Positions 41,483 through 51,688 are shown, counted from the stretch's first letter. The stretch: DNA of 64,000 nucleotides from Amycolatopsis azurea DSM 43854 (GCF_001995215.1 NZ_MUXN01000024.1:124075-188074), one strand, 5' to 3'. Notes: generated from the letters alone by a model not told the origin. Program-made: numbers and translations.

Positions 41483-43392
41483 CCGTTCCGGCGCCGAAGC
41501 TCGACGACCTGACCTGGGCCGATCTGATGTCGGCCGTCACCCGCCGCATCCCGGCCGAGTCGGACGGAACGTGGACTCTGCACGCGCCCGTCGATCCCGG
41601 CATCACCCTGCTGGAGCTGTTCGCGTACCTGTTGGAGCAGCGGCTCTACTGGCTGGACCAGGCTCCGGACGAACTCGTCGTCGCGATCCTGAACCTGCTG
41701 GACCTGGAACCGCCGCAGCCCGCGCAGTCGGCATCGACCGTTCTCGCGTTGACCACCGACGAGGAAACACCGACGGCGGCCCCCGCGGGGACCGTCTTCG
41801 CCCGCGATCCGGCCGCGGCCATCAGGTTCACCGTCGACGACGACGTCGTCGTCTTCCCGCTGTCGGGCGAGGTGACGGTGTTCACCGACCGCGACCGGAC
41901 GGCGGACCTGCTGGCCCGCCGCGGGGTTCCGCTGCTGGGCAGCGACGGATCCGCCGCTTCGGCGCGGTTCACCCTGCCGTTCACCGGTGCGTACTCCACG
42001 TCCGACTGGCTGTCGCTGTTGTTCGAGCTCGACTCGCCGGTGGCACCGTCCTGGTCGTCGTCGGCCGTCGCCGATGTCCGCCCGCCCGCCGAACTGAGCT
42101 GGTCCTGGTTCCGGCCCGACACCGAGATTTCGGGCGTTTTCGAGGAAGTCCAGGACGGAACCGGTGGACTGCGGCGGTCCGGGGTGGTGCGTCTGCGACC
42201 ACCGGCCGGATGGTCCACAGTGGACCGTGGGCTGCTCGTGTCCACCGCGGCCGCGACCTACGCGTCGTCGCCGCGGCTGTTGGGGCTGGCGGTCAACGTG
42301 TCGGCCGCCCGGCACCTCGAGAAGCGCACGGTGACCGACCTGGCGGATCAGGCCGAGCGCTGGCTGAAGCTGCCCGGCCAGCGGCTCGTCCTGCCCGATG
42401 CCGCGGACCGGCTGCTCGCCGCGACGCTGCGCCTCGCCGGGGAAGACTGGAAATCGGTGCTGGACTTCACCTTCGGCACCTCCCGGGACCAGGTCTTCCT
42501 GCTGGACCGGGACGACGGCGCGCTCGTGTTCGGCGACGGGCTCACCGGCCGGATCCCTCGTCCGACCGCGGACGTGCAGGTCGAGTACACCATCGGCGGC
42601 GGTCGCGACGGAAACGGCGGTCTGACCGGCAACTGGCTGCCCGTCGACATCGCCCTCCCAGTGCGTGCCGCGAACCTTGTCCAGGCCGACGGCGGCGCGG
42701 ACCCGGAGACCGTGGCCCAGGCACGCGACCGGGCCGCAGGTGCGCTCGGCGAGGTGACCAGGGCCGTCACCCCCGACGACTACGTCACCCTCGCGGTGAC
42801 GACTCCCGGCGTCGCGGTCGGCAGGGCCTACGCCTCGGTTGGCGAACACCCGGGCTTCCCCTGCGCGCGCGTGCCCGGCGCCGTTTCCGTGCACATCGTC
42901 CCGACCGTGCCTCGCGAGGACTTCGCGGCCCCGGACTTCGTGGCGGCGCCCGTGCCGGACCCGGGCATGCTGCACGCCGTCGCGCGACGGCTCGGCGAGA
43001 CCCGCCTCCTGACGGCGGAGGTCTTCGTGCGCGCCCCGGCCTATCGCGAGGTCAGGCTGCGGGTCGACCTGGCAGGCACGCCCGCGGACCGGGTCAAGGT
43101 GTCCACTGTGGTCGGTGAGGCGCTGCGCCGGTTCCTCGATCCGTTGCTCGGCGGGGACGACGGGACGGGCTGGCCGTTCGGCGAAGCGCTGCGGCCGTCG
43201 GCGTTGCTGCGGGCCGCGCAAGAGGCACTCGGCGACCTGGCCGACGTCGCCGCGGTCGCGATCGGCGTCGACGGCGCGGACCCGGCGGAGACCTGCGACG
43301 ACGTACCCCTGCGAGCGGGCGAACTGCCTGTGGTGCGGGAGATCCGCACGCAGGTCGTGCCCGCGGCCGAGCCGGGGGAGGGCTTGCTGTGA
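41479..43392 (+). CDS. eCIS baseplate assembly protein J-like 1 (Pvc11-like)
   Basis: This 637-aa protein is of the putative baseplate assembly (gp6/baseplate-J) family. The start (LTWADLMSAVTRRIPAES, VDPGITLLELFAYLLEQRLY) and the beta-rich middle with LVFGDGLTGRIPRP and VEYTIGGGRDGNG are typical; the C-terminal domains end with a DVAAVAIGVDGAD segment. It forms the wedge ring with the next gene product, which it overlaps by four bases. Confidence 0.9.
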   Translation: MTVPAPKLDDLTWADLMSAVTRRIPAESDGTWTLHAPVDPGITLLELFAYLLEQRLYWLDQAPDELVVAILNLLDLEPPQPAQSASTVLALTTDEETPTAAPAGTVFARDPAAAIRFTVDDDVVVFPLSGEVTVFTDRDRTADLLARRGVPLLGSDGSAASARFTLPFTGAYSTSDWLSLLFELDSPVAPSWSSSAVADVRPPAELSWSWFRPDTEISGVFEEVQDGTGGLRRSGVVRLRPPAGWSTVDRGLLVSTAAATYASSPRLLGLAVNVSAARHLEKRTVTDLADQAERWLKLPGQRLVLPDAADRLLAATLRLAGEDWKSVLDFTFGTSRDQVFLLDRDDGALVFGDGLTGRIPRPTADVQVEYTIGGGRDGNGGLTGNWLPVDIALPVRAANLVQADGGADPETVAQARDRAAGALGEVTRAVTPDDYVTLAVTTPGVAVGRAYASVGEHPGFPCARVPGAVSVHIVPTVPREDFAAPDFVAAPVPDPGMLHAVARRLGETRLLTAEVFVRAPAYREVRLRVDLAGTPADRVKVSTVVGEALRRFLDPLLGGDDGTGWPFGEALRPSALLRAAQEALGDLADVAAVAIGVDGADPAETCDDVPLRAGELPVVREIRTQVVPAAEPGEGLL

Positions 43393-45422
43393 CCGACGTC
43401 TGGTGGGCGCGCGATTCGGGCGAAGAAGCGCACCTGGTCCCCGGTCCGGGGCCGTCCGGGGTTCAGCCGGAGCTCGTCGACTCGACGAGAGAAGCCGTCC
43501 GCAAGGCGGTCCGCGACCGCATCCCCGGCTACACCCCGGACTGGACGAACCCCGACCGGCAGGACGCCGGTGTCGCCTCGGTGCGGCTCTTCGGCACGCA
43601 GGCCGAACCCGTGCTCATCCGGGTCAACCGGCTGCCGGAAAAGATCCTCGCCGAACACCTGAACACCGCGGGCGTCCGTCGCCGTCCCGCCACCGCGGCG
43701 GCCGCGCTACTCGAGTTCACCGTGAACCCGCCTGACGGCGCGTCAGTCCTCGTCCCCGCCGGTTTCCAGGCCGCCGCGACCGGCACCGACGGCGACATCG
43801 TCTATGAGACCGACCTCGACCTGTACGCGACTCCGGCGACACTGGCCGCGATCGCGGTGCAGCGAGGCGGCGCGCTCGAACCGATCCCGCCGGGGCCGAA
43901 CGGGCCCGGCCGCCCGTTCCCTCCGTTCGGGGCCGAACCCCGGCCGGGCAACGCGCTGTGGCTGGGTCTGGACGGCATCGCGAGCCCGTATCCGTCGCTG
44001 TCGCTGGGTTTCGTGGTGGCGGCCGCGCCGCCGGTTCCCGCGACCGCCGGCGGGGTCGCTCCGTCGGCGGCCCAGCCGTTGCTGCGCTGGGATGTCCTGG
44101 ACGGCGGCCGGTTCCGGCCAGCCGAGGTCGTCCGCGACGAGACGGCCGGGTTGCGGTCAAGCGGCACGATCGAGCTGCGGCCGCCGCGGACGTGGGCGCC
44201 CGGCAGCCCGCCGACGGCGCGGCCGGGGCCGGCACTGCGGTGGCTGCGGCTGCAGGTCGTGCAGGGCCTTTTCGAGGTCCCTCCGCCGCTCGTTTCGGGA
44301 CTGCGGCTGAACATGGTCGCGGCCACGGCCGCACGCACGATCTTCGACGAGCCCTTGGAGCCGATCCAGGACCCCGCCACGCCGGCCGAGCGGCGGCGGC
44401 TGCGGCTGAGCCAGGTCCCGATCCTCGCGGGCAGCGTCGTGATCGAGGTCGACGACGACCCCGGTATCGACCTGTTCGGGACGACGGAGGAGACCGCGTC
44501 GCCGTGGCAGGAAGTGCCGAGCCTGGCCGCCTACGGCCCGGCGGACCGGGTGTTCGTCGTCGACTACGACACCGGTGTGGTCACCTTCGGCGACGGCGTC
44601 AACGGCGCGCCCGTGCCGCCGGGCTTCCGCAACGTCCGTGCCGTGCGGTACCGCGTCGGCGGTGGCGCGGCGGGGGTGGTGGCGGCCGGCGCGGTCAACG
44701 GTGTGGTCACCGCGCGGCCGTTCGTGACCGGCGTGAACAACCCGTTCCCCGCCACCGGCGGTGCGGACGCCGAGCCGGACGAGGAGGTGACGCGGCGTGG
44801 GGTGGAGGAGTTGCGTGCCCGCGGCCGGGCCGTCGCACCCGCCGACTACGGTCTGCTGGCCCTCCGCGCGCCGGGCGCCTCGATCGCCCGTGCGCACGGC
44901 GTGCCGGGTCTGCATCCGGACTTCCCCGGCACGCCCATCCCCGGTGTCGTCGGAGTCCTCGTGGTGCCGCCGATCGAGGTCGGCGCCACGGAACCACCGG
45001 TGCCCTCCGCGGCCACATTGCGCGCCGTGGCCGACTACCTCGCCCACGAGGTCACGCCCGCCGGGATCACCGTTGTGACCGGCCCGGTCGCGTACCGGCG
45101 GATCGGCGTCGAGGCACGGGTGGTGCTCGACCCCGGCCAGGATCGGGCCGCCGTCCTCGCGCGGGCGGAGGACGCGGTGACCACCTACCTGGACCCGTTG
45201 CGGGGCGGGGAGAACGGCGGAGGCTGGCCGTTCGGCGGCGCGGTACGGCACACCCCGCTCGTGCGACGGCTCCTGGCCGTGGACGGCGTCCTCGCGGTGT
45301 CCGGGCTCTCTCTCACCGCCGGCGGACTGCGGCTGCGGCCGTGCGCCGACCACGCGATCCCGCCGAACGACCTGGTCTGGCCGGACCGGCCGCTGCTGAT
45401 CCCGGTGGAGGAATCCCCATGA
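43389..45422 (+). CDS. eCIS baseplate assembly protein J-like 2 (Pvc12-like)
   Basis: The 677-aa paralogue of the preceding protein has the same layout: RIPGYTPDWTNPDRQDAGVA at the N-terminus, VVTFGDGVNGAPVPPGFRNV and YRVGGGAAGVVAAG in the beta-domain, then the J-domain (DEEVTRRGVEELRARGRAVA). In eCIS, Pvc11 and Pvc12 form an asymmetric wedge dimer. GTG start in a GTGA overlap; the stop overlaps the next ATG. Confidence 0.9.
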   Translation: MTDVWWARDSGEEAHLVPGPGPSGVQPELVDSTREAVRKAVRDRIPGYTPDWTNPDRQDAGVASVRLFGTQAEPVLIRVNRLPEKILAEHLNTAGVRRRPATAAAALLEFTVNPPDGASVLVPAGFQAAATGTDGDIVYETDLDLYATPATLAAIAVQRGGALEPIPPGPNGPGRPFPPFGAEPRPGNALWLGLDGIASPYPSLSLGFVVAAAPPVPATAGGVAPSAAQPLLRWDVLDGGRFRPAEVVRDETAGLRSSGTIELRPPRTWAPGSPPTARPGPALRWLRLQVVQGLFEVPPPLVSGLRLNMVAATAARTIFDEPLEPIQDPATPAERRRLRLSQVPILAGSVVIEVDDDPGIDLFGTTEETASPWQEVPSLAAYGPADRVFVVDYDTGVVTFGDGVNGAPVPPGFRNVRAVRYRVGGGAAGVVAAGAVNGVVTARPFVTGVNNPFPATGGADAEPDEEVTRRGVEELRARGRAVAPADYGLLALRAPGASIARAHGVPGLHPDFPGTPIPGVVGVLVVPPIEVGATEPPVPSAATLRAVADYLAHEVTPAGITVVTGPVAYRRIGVEARVVLDPGQDRAAVLARAEDAVTTYLDPLRGGENGGGWPFGGAVRHTPLVRRLLAVDGVLAVSGLSLTAGGLRLRPCADHAIPPNDLVWPDRPLLIPVEESP

Positions 45423-47344
45423 CGTGCGCTCCCACGAACGTCACGTTCCGGCTCCTCGACGACGTCGTCGGGTGGGACGAAGCCGCCGTGACCGATCTCG
45501 TCGGGTTCGCCGACCCGGCTGGCGTCCGGCTGGCCCACCCCGGCCCTTCGCCGGAGGGGCCGACGCGGACCGACCTGCTGCCGTGGTTCCCCGACCCGCG
45601 TCTCGCGCCGGGCTGCCGTCCGTGCGCGTGGTACCTGCTGAGCGGCGATCAGGTGCTGAGACGGGACATCTGTACGGGTGACTGGTCACCGCTCTGGCCC
45701 CCGTACTGTGACCCCCGGCTGCTGCGCGCACCGACCGCCGTGGCCGCGCGAGGTCATCGGATCGCGGTGGTCGACTCCGGCCGGGTTTTCGTCTGGCGCA
45801 ACGAAGGCGACCACCTGACCGCGGTGATCCGGCTTCCGCGCGCCAGGATCGTCGCACTCGCTCAGGACGAGCAGATCCTCGTCTCCTATGACGGCAGCGA
45901 CCGGCTTCGGAGATACGGTCCCGACGGGCGACTGTGCGAGGTCATCCGCACCGGCGTCGGCGGCGAGATCATCGGGATCCGCACCGGACCCGGCCGCACG
46001 ATCTGGCTGCTGACAGAGGAAGACGGCCGGTTGCGGATCTTCCGCGGCCGTCACCGGTTCCGCGAGTCCACAGTGGACGAACTGGCCGCGGCGCTGCGGC
46101 CGAGCGGTCTCGTCGCGGCGGACGAGGACGGTTTCTGCCTAAGGGAAAAGGGACCGGACGGCGAGGTGACCTCCTGCTACGACTGGGAAGGGCGGCCGCG
46201 CGAGGCACCAGGACCGGAATCCGGCCAGTACGTCACGCGGGGCGAGGTCACCACGAAGCCGATCGACAGTGGCATCTCACGCTGCCGCTGGCACCGGGTC
46301 CGCCTGGACGCGGACGTGCCGGCTGGGACGGCGGTGTCCGTCGCGATCGTGGTGTCCGAGGACGGTCTGTTCGCCGAAAGCGACTGGCAGACAGCGACGG
46401 CGGGCGCCACCGACTTCCTCGTGGACCAGCCACCAGGCCGCTTCCTCACCGCTCGGGTGCGGCTTTCCGGTGACTCGTCGGCGACACCGGTGCTGCACCG
46501 GATCCGGCTCGACTTCCCCCGGTCCACCAGCGCCGATCTGCTTCCCGCGGCATTCCGGCAGGACCCGGCAGCGGACGACTTCACCGAGCGGTTCCTGACC
46601 CTGTTCGACGCGTCCACCGCCGAGATCGACCGGGTCATCGAGCGTTATCCCGCCCTGCTCGACCCGGCGGGCGTGCCGGACGGGGCATTGCCGTGGCTGG
46701 CGGGATTGCTCGGTTTGGCGTTCGAGGCGGGCTGGAACGCGGAGACGCGCCGGAAGCTGATCAGGGCGGCGCCCAGCCTCTACCGGCGACGCGGCACTCC
46801 CTGCGCGCTCGCGGAGGCGATCGAGATCGTCTTCGGCGTCAAGCCGGTGATCGAAGAACTGGCCGGAGACCGCCACTGGGCTCAGGTGCGCGCGACAGCG
46901 TCGCCGTCGACCGCCCGCGGCCTCGGCTCCGTGCGACTGTTCGGCCGCTCGTCGTCGCGGTTGCGGCTGGACACCTCGACGTTGGGCGCGGCGCCGCTGC
47001 GGGCGTTCGGTGATCCGGACACCGACCCTCTCACCGAGCACGCCCACCGGTTCCGGGTCCTGCTGCCCGCGGTGGCGGCCGACGAGGACGCGTTGCGGCG
47101 TTTGGTGGTCCGGCAGGCGCCCGCGCACACGCGCGGGTCGGTGCGCGCCGCCGGATCCGGATTCGTGGTCGGCAGCCGTTCGACCGTCGGGGTGGACACC
47201 GCGTTCGTCCCGCTGCCGCCGCCCGTGCTGGGCGGGGTGCGCCTGAACCACGACGGAGTACTGAGGCCAGGGCCGCGAGGCGCCCGCCACGGGGTGAGCG
47301 TCGGCGTGATGTCCGCGGTCGGGGTCCACACGCGAGTGTCTTGA
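45419..47344 (+). CDS. eCIS tail protein with gpI-type C-terminal domain (Pvc13 position)
   Basis: The 641-aa protein has an N-terminal half that looks like a beta-propeller/NHL-type repeat region (HRIAVVDSGRVFVWRNEGDH, ILVSYDGSDRLRRYGPDGRL) and a C-terminal third that is the phage tail gpI/TIGR02242-like domain (FTERFLTLFDASTAEIDRVI, LPWLAGLLGLAFEAGWNAET, LYRRRGTPCALAEAIEIVFG). It probably attaches fibres or receptor-binding parts to the baseplate. The frame is open 1.4 kb upstream only as a shadow; the ATGA overlap sets the start. Confidence 0.85.
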   Translation: MTCAPTNVTFRLLDDVVGWDEAAVTDLVGFADPAGVRLAHPGPSPEGPTRTDLLPWFPDPRLAPGCRPCAWYLLSGDQVLRRDICTGDWSPLWPPYCDPRLLRAPTAVAARGHRIAVVDSGRVFVWRNEGDHLTAVIRLPRARIVALAQDEQILVSYDGSDRLRRYGPDGRLCEVIRTGVGGEIIGIRTGPGRTIWLLTEEDGRLRIFRGRHRFRESTVDELAAALRPSGLVAADEDGFCLREKGPDGEVTSCYDWEGRPREAPGPESGQYVTRGEVTTKPIDSGISRCRWHRVRLDADVPAGTAVSVAIVVSEDGLFAESDWQTATAGATDFLVDQPPGRFLTARVRLSGDSSATPVLHRIRLDFPRSTSADLLPAAFRQDPAADDFTERFLTLFDASTAEIDRVIERYPALLDPAGVPDGALPWLAGLLGLAFEAGWNAETRRKLIRAAPSLYRRRGTPCALAEAIEIVFGVKPVIEELAGDRHWAQVRATASPSTARGLGSVRLFGRSSSRLRLDTSTLGAAPLRAFGDPDTDPLTEHAHRFRVLLPAVAADEDALRRLVVRQAPAHTRGSVRAAGSGFVVGSRSTVGVDTAFVPLPPPVLGGVRLNHDGVLRPGPRGARHGVSVGVMSAVGVHTRVS

Positions 47345-47359
47345 GAGGACAGAAGAGAG

Positions 47360-48589
47360 ATGACCGAGGCAACATCACTGCCGGCGACCGAGACGTCAGA
47401 GCACGAAGGAACCGGCCAACCGCCCTTCCGCAGGCTGCGGTACTTCAACGGCCAGCTGCTCTCCGCCCGCGACTTCCAGCGAGAGCAGGAGTACTTCCGC
47501 GAGAAGCTGAAGCTGCGGATGCGCTGCCTGCTCGGCTACGGCGTGGTCTGCGGGCTGCTCGTCGAGCCCGCTCCGGCGGAAGAGGGAAAGACCGAAGACG
47601 ACAAAGGCCATCAGGCCAAGGTCCGCATCACCGCAGGGCTCGGCATCGACTGCGAGGGCAACGAGGTGCTCGTCCCCGGCAGCTGTGTCATCGACCTGGC
47701 GGCCGCGCTGCACGAAGAGGAACGCACCGGCGGCACGACGGTCTGGGTCGGCGTCGAGTACTGCGAACGCGCCGTCGAGCCGACCAGGACCGTCTTCAAC
47801 TCGGCCTGCGCGGACACCTCGGACTGCGATTTCGGCTACACGGAGGAGAGTTACGCCGTCCGTGTCACCACCAAGACACCGCCGAAGGACGACCGCTGCG
47901 AGACGTGCTGCACCCGGTGCGAGCACAAGGTCCTGTGGCTGGCCAGGATCGACGACGTCGACTTCGCCCGCCCGGTCCGTCAGGAGCAGATCCACCTGAA
48001 CGTCCGCCGCTTCTTCGGCACGCGCGTGCCGACGGTGATCACCGGCATCAACTGGCGGCACGGCCACACCTACACCGTGGACGAGGCCAAGGAACTGCTC
48101 GGCACGCAGAAGAACACGGGCGGTCTCGTCGTCGAGTTCTCCGACGACGTCCGCGTCGACAGCCTGCGCCGCGGCGTGGTGGAGATCCAGGTGATCGAAG
48201 GCGGCGCCGGCCGCAACGCCGACACCTGGTACATGGGCGGCAGATTCGAGGAACCGACCGGCGGCGAGTTCACCCGGCGCTTCCGGTACCGGCAGACGAC
48301 CCGCGAGACCCTGCAGGACAGCGACCGCGTGCACATCACGGTCCGCGCGGCGTTCATCCTCGATCGCTGCTGCCGTCCGGTCGACGGCACCAACGTCGGC
48401 GGCCGGGTCCCGTTCACCGGCAAGGCGAAGAGCGAGACGGACACCGACCACGGTCACGACCCGAAGCCCGAGCCCGACCCGACCGGCTGCCTGGTGCCGC
48501 CGTCGGGCATCGGGCCGTGGACGTCCGGCACCGGCGCGGGCGGCGACGTCTTCGAGAGCTGGTTCTTCATCACCGAGGAGCGTTCATGA
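47360..48589 (+). CDS. eCIS-associated protein with FxGQLL head, copy 1 (decoration/fibre candidate)
   Basis: The 409-aa protein has a head with LRYFNGQLLSARDFQREQEY, RCLLGYGVVCGLLVEP and ITAGLGIDCEGNEVLVPGSC. The same F-x-GQ(L/V)L, GVVCGL and G-x-(A/G)-I/L-D-x-x-GNE/D pattern recurs in the next proteins, so the three arose by duplication. A cysteine-rich patch (DRCETCCTRC) follows at about 175. The role is unknown; position after the gpI-like gene suggests a baseplate-peripheral or fibre element. It starts 16 bases after its predecessor and overlaps the next gene by four bases. Confidence 0.7.
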   Translation: MTEATSLPATETSEHEGTGQPPFRRLRYFNGQLLSARDFQREQEYFREKLKLRMRCLLGYGVVCGLLVEPAPAEEGKTEDDKGHQAKVRITAGLGIDCEGNEVLVPGSCVIDLAAALHEEERTGGTTVWVGVEYCERAVEPTRTVFNSACADTSDCDFGYTEESYAVRVTTKTPPKDDRCETCCTRCEHKVLWLARIDDVDFARPVRQEQIHLNVRRFFGTRVPTVITGINWRHGHTYTVDEAKELLGTQKNTGGLVVEFSDDVRVDSLRRGVVEIQVIEGGAGRNADTWYMGGRFEEPTGGEFTRRFRYRQTTRETLQDSDRVHITVRAAFILDRCCRPVDGTNVGGRVPFTGKAKSETDTDHGHDPKPEPDPTGCLVPPSGIGPWTSGTGAGGDVFESWFFITEERS

Positions 48590-50559
48590 GCACGTCTGAT
48601 TGCGGGTGCGGCTGTGGCGGGGAGTCCGCCTTCCCCGCCGCGTTCGTCCGGCCGCGGTTCTTCGCGGGTCAGCTGCTCACGGAGGACGACCTCACCCTGC
48701 TGACCGACTACGTCGCCGGGAAGGACCGGCTGCACAACCGGACACTGTTCGGCCCGGGTGTCGTGTGCGGTCTGGAGGTGCTTTGCGACTCGTGCCCCGG
48801 CGGGACGGTCAGCGTCCGCCCCGGGCACGCCCTCGACTGCTGCGGTAACGACATCGTGCTGTCCTGCAAGGAGAAGGTCGACGTGGCCGCGCTCGTGCGG
48901 GAACTGCGGGTGACCTCGCCGGGAGTCCACTGCGGTGATCCGTGCGACGACGACCAGCGCCATTTCGGGCTGTTCGTGCGGTATGAGGAGATCATGGCCG
49001 ACCCGGTCGCGCCGTACGCCACCGAGGAACCGTGTCCGACGCCGGGCTGCGCGCCGTCACGTGTCCAGGAGGGTTTCCGGTTCGTCGTCAAATGCGACAC
49101 CACCGACGACCACCGGTACAACCCCGCCACCAAGCTCCTGGCGCGGATCGGCGGCAAGGAAGCCTACGAACAGATCCTCCTGCTGAGCAGGCGGCTCGCG
49201 CGCTACCTGGACCCGATGTCCGTCGCCGGTCGATTCTCCACCCGGACGCTCAAGTTCGACGAAGCGGACGCCGTCCGTTACACCGACAATCTCCGGTTGC
49301 TGCAGGAAAGCGGCGAGGGCGTTCCGAAGCCACCTGAGGCCCGGCAGCAGACGGAGTACGTGCGGGCACTGGCCAGTGCGATCGCGCGGTACGACACCTA
49401 CGACGAGGCAGGGCAGAAGGAACTCCAGGAGAAGTTCAAACTCAAGGAGATCGACGCCGCCAGGAAGGTGCTCGGGACGGCCTGCGACCGGCTGGCCGGG
49501 ACCAAACCCGAGGAAGTGTGGCCGGAACCGGCGCACCGTCAGGTCGCGCTGGCCGTCGTGGCGGAGGCGAAGAACCGGGTCGCGACCCCGGATCCGAACG
49601 CTCCCATCGAGGTCCGCCTCGTCGCCCAGAGCGCTCCGCTGGACAACGTGCTGGAGGCGCGGTTCCGGGCCGACCTCGTGCGGATCCGGGACTGGCTGCT
49701 CGGCAGGCTCGATCGGGTGCACGGCGTCGCGGACTGCCTCCTGCACGACGACGTCCGCAAGGTCGCCATCCCGCAGCCGCTGCCCATCCCGCAGCCGGAT
49801 CCCGCCAAGCACCTGTCGGTCGCGGATCTGGGGTTGCTCACGACAGCGGCCGGACAGCTGACCACGTGCGTGCAGCGTTTCGTCACCGACGCGGCGTGCT
49901 CGACGCTGAACCCGCCGTGCGTCGAATGCGCGGACAACGACGTGCTCCTCGCGCATCTGGAGCTGGACGGCTGCGACGTCGTGCGCGTCTGCTCGGCGAC
50001 CCGGGAGCAGGTGCTTCCGGGTGGCTCGGCGTACGGCGAATGGCTGCCCAAGCTCTACCAGCTGCGCCATCTCGCCGAGCAGGTGTGCTGTCAGCCGACG
50101 CCGGTGTACAAGCCGCCGGACGTGCCCGCGTCCGGACCGATCCCACGCCCGTACGTGCCCGGGCTGCTCGAAGAGTGGGGCGGCCGGAGCCCGCTGGATC
50201 GGATGTGGAACCTCCTGGTGACCCCGGCACCGGGGGAGACCGTGCCGAAACCCGTCCGCGAGCAGGTGTACACGGTGCCCGCCGAGGTGACGGACAGCCT
50301 GCAGGAGATGAACGCGCTGCGCGCACAGGTCAGCGACCTGATCGCGACCGTGGAGTCGCTGCGGGGGAAGCTGGACACCGCCTCGGAGCAGGTTTCGCAG
50401 GTGCGGGACGAGCTGCCGGAACGCCTGTCCGACCGGCTGTCGGAGCTCGAAAGCGCCCCGGAACCGGAGACCGAGGAGAAACCACCCGCGAAACGCACCC
50501 GGTCGACATCGAGCCGGAGCAGCTCCACCCGCAAGCCGCGATCGGGTGAGTCGTCGTGA
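48586..50559 (+). CDS. eCIS-associated protein with FxGQLL head, copy 2, plus coiled-coil tail
   Basis: The 657-aa protein starts with a cysteine cluster (SDCGCGCGG), then RFFAGQLLTEDDLTLLTDYV, FGPGVVCGLEVLCDSCPGG and GHALDCCGNDIVLSCKEKVD. The middle is helical, with several further Cys pairs. Residues ~575-640 form a coiled coil (LQEMNALRAQVSDLIATVES and on), and the end is Lys/Arg/Ser-rich. A trimeric coiled coil would suit a fibre. The high cysteine content is unusual for an actinobacterial cytoplasmic protein and suggests metal sites or disulfides formed after release. Confidence 0.7.
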   Translation: MSTSDCGCGCGGESAFPAAFVRPRFFAGQLLTEDDLTLLTDYVAGKDRLHNRTLFGPGVVCGLEVLCDSCPGGTVSVRPGHALDCCGNDIVLSCKEKVDVAALVRELRVTSPGVHCGDPCDDDQRHFGLFVRYEEIMADPVAPYATEEPCPTPGCAPSRVQEGFRFVVKCDTTDDHRYNPATKLLARIGGKEAYEQILLLSRRLARYLDPMSVAGRFSTRTLKFDEADAVRYTDNLRLLQESGEGVPKPPEARQQTEYVRALASAIARYDTYDEAGQKELQEKFKLKEIDAARKVLGTACDRLAGTKPEEVWPEPAHRQVALAVVAEAKNRVATPDPNAPIEVRLVAQSAPLDNVLEARFRADLVRIRDWLLGRLDRVHGVADCLLHDDVRKVAIPQPLPIPQPDPAKHLSVADLGLLTTAAGQLTTCVQRFVTDAACSTLNPPCVECADNDVLLAHLELDGCDVVRVCSATREQVLPGGSAYGEWLPKLYQLRHLAEQVCCQPTPVYKPPDVPASGPIPRPYVPGLLEEWGGRSPLDRMWNLLVTPAPGETVPKPVREQVYTVPAEVTDSLQEMNALRAQVSDLIATVESLRGKLDTASEQVSQVRDELPERLSDRLSELESAPEPETEEKPPAKRTRSTSSRSSSTRKPRSGESS

Positions 50560-51686
50560 CCGGTCCGCTGCGCCCGGAGTTCCACGAGGGTCAGGTGCTC
50601 GCCTCCTTCGACCTCGCTGCGACCGTTTCGTATGCCCGCGCGACGGCTCTCCGGCACGCGCGCCTCGCGCACGACTGGGGTATCGCCGACGGACTCGCCA
50701 TGACGACCGAGAACCGGACCGACCCGACCACCGGCGCCCGGTACGTCGAGGTGAGCGTGCAGCCGGGGCTGGCGATCGACGGGACTGGCCGGGAGATCGT
50801 GGTCCCGGCGCCGGTCGTGTTGTCGGAGGCGGACTTCGAGGCCGTCAACGGCGCGGACCGCCCGACGACCGAGCCGTATCCGGTGTTCCTGACCGCCGTG
50901 GACCGGGCGCAGCCGTCGACCGGCCTTGGGTCGTGCGCCGGCTCCACCGGGCCGACCCGCGTGGAGGAGTCCTATCAGATCCTCTTCCGGCGGCTGGGGG
51001 ACGAGCGGCTCGTCGCCGACCAGCAACCGCCCGCGGTGAACGCCGCTCCGGCCGCGCCGCCCGTGTTGTGGCTGGTGCTGCTGGGCTTCGTCCAATGGAC
51101 CGATGGCCACTTCACCGCGGTGTTCCCGAACGCCCGGGGCGTCGGCCCGCGATACCTCGGGGTGCGCGCGGACACCGTGTCGGCCCGATCGGGCTCACTG
51201 TCGTTGCGGACCCAGCCGGAGGCGGGCGAGGGCAAACCCGCGCTGGTGCTGTCCGGAACGACCGCGCCGACGCTGGTTTACGGGCTCTACAAAGGAACCG
51301 GTGATGTCGATCCGTTGCTGACGGTGGAGTCCAACGGGAACCTGACCATCGCGGGGAGCTTCTCCGGCCAGATCTCCGCGGGCAGCGTGCTGGTGACCTC
51401 CGGCAGCGCGACCGACGGGATGGTGCTGCCGTTGCCGTCCGGGGTGACACCTGAAGAGGTCGCCGACGGCCGGGTGTCCTTGCACGTCTCGGTGACCCCG
51501 CGGGTACCGCCGTCCGCCAAAGGGCTCACCGTCCCGGCCGAAGCCACTGTGGACGATCAGCGGCGCGTCCGGTGCCGTCTGCGGTTCTACGACCCCGCCG
51601 CCGGTTCGACGACCGTGAAGGAACGGTCGGGCGCGGTCGACTTCCTGGTGCTGGCGACGGTCGCGGCGACGAGTGGTGGAGGGTGA
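50556..51686 (+). CDS. eCIS-associated protein with FxGQ(V)L head, copy 3
   Basis: This 376-aa protein begins PEFHEGQVLASFDLAATVSY, HDWGIADGLAMTTE and VQPGLAIDGTGREIVVPAPV, a diverged version of the head in the two preceding proteins, without their cysteines. A later beta-helical stretch (PLLTVESNGNLTIAGSFSGQ, ISAGSVLVTSGS) resembles tail-fibre shafts, and the C-terminus is a beta-domain. A fibre role is the best guess. GTG start in a GTGA overlap with copy 2; the next gene starts three bases after its stop. Confidence 0.7.
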   Translation: MTGPLRPEFHEGQVLASFDLAATVSYARATALRHARLAHDWGIADGLAMTTENRTDPTTGARYVEVSVQPGLAIDGTGREIVVPAPVVLSEADFEAVNGADRPTTEPYPVFLTAVDRAQPSTGLGSCAGSTGPTRVEESYQILFRRLGDERLVADQQPPAVNAAPAAPPVLWLVLLGFVQWTDGHFTAVFPNARGVGPRYLGVRADTVSARSGSLSLRTQPEAGEGKPALVLSGTTAPTLVYGLYKGTGDVDPLLTVESNGNLTIAGSFSGQISAGSVLVTSGSATDGMVLPLPSGVTPEEVADGRVSLHVSVTPRVPPSAKGLTVPAEATVDDQRRVRCRLRFYDPAAGSTTVKERSGAVDFLVLATVAATSGGG

Positions 51687-51688
51687 GG

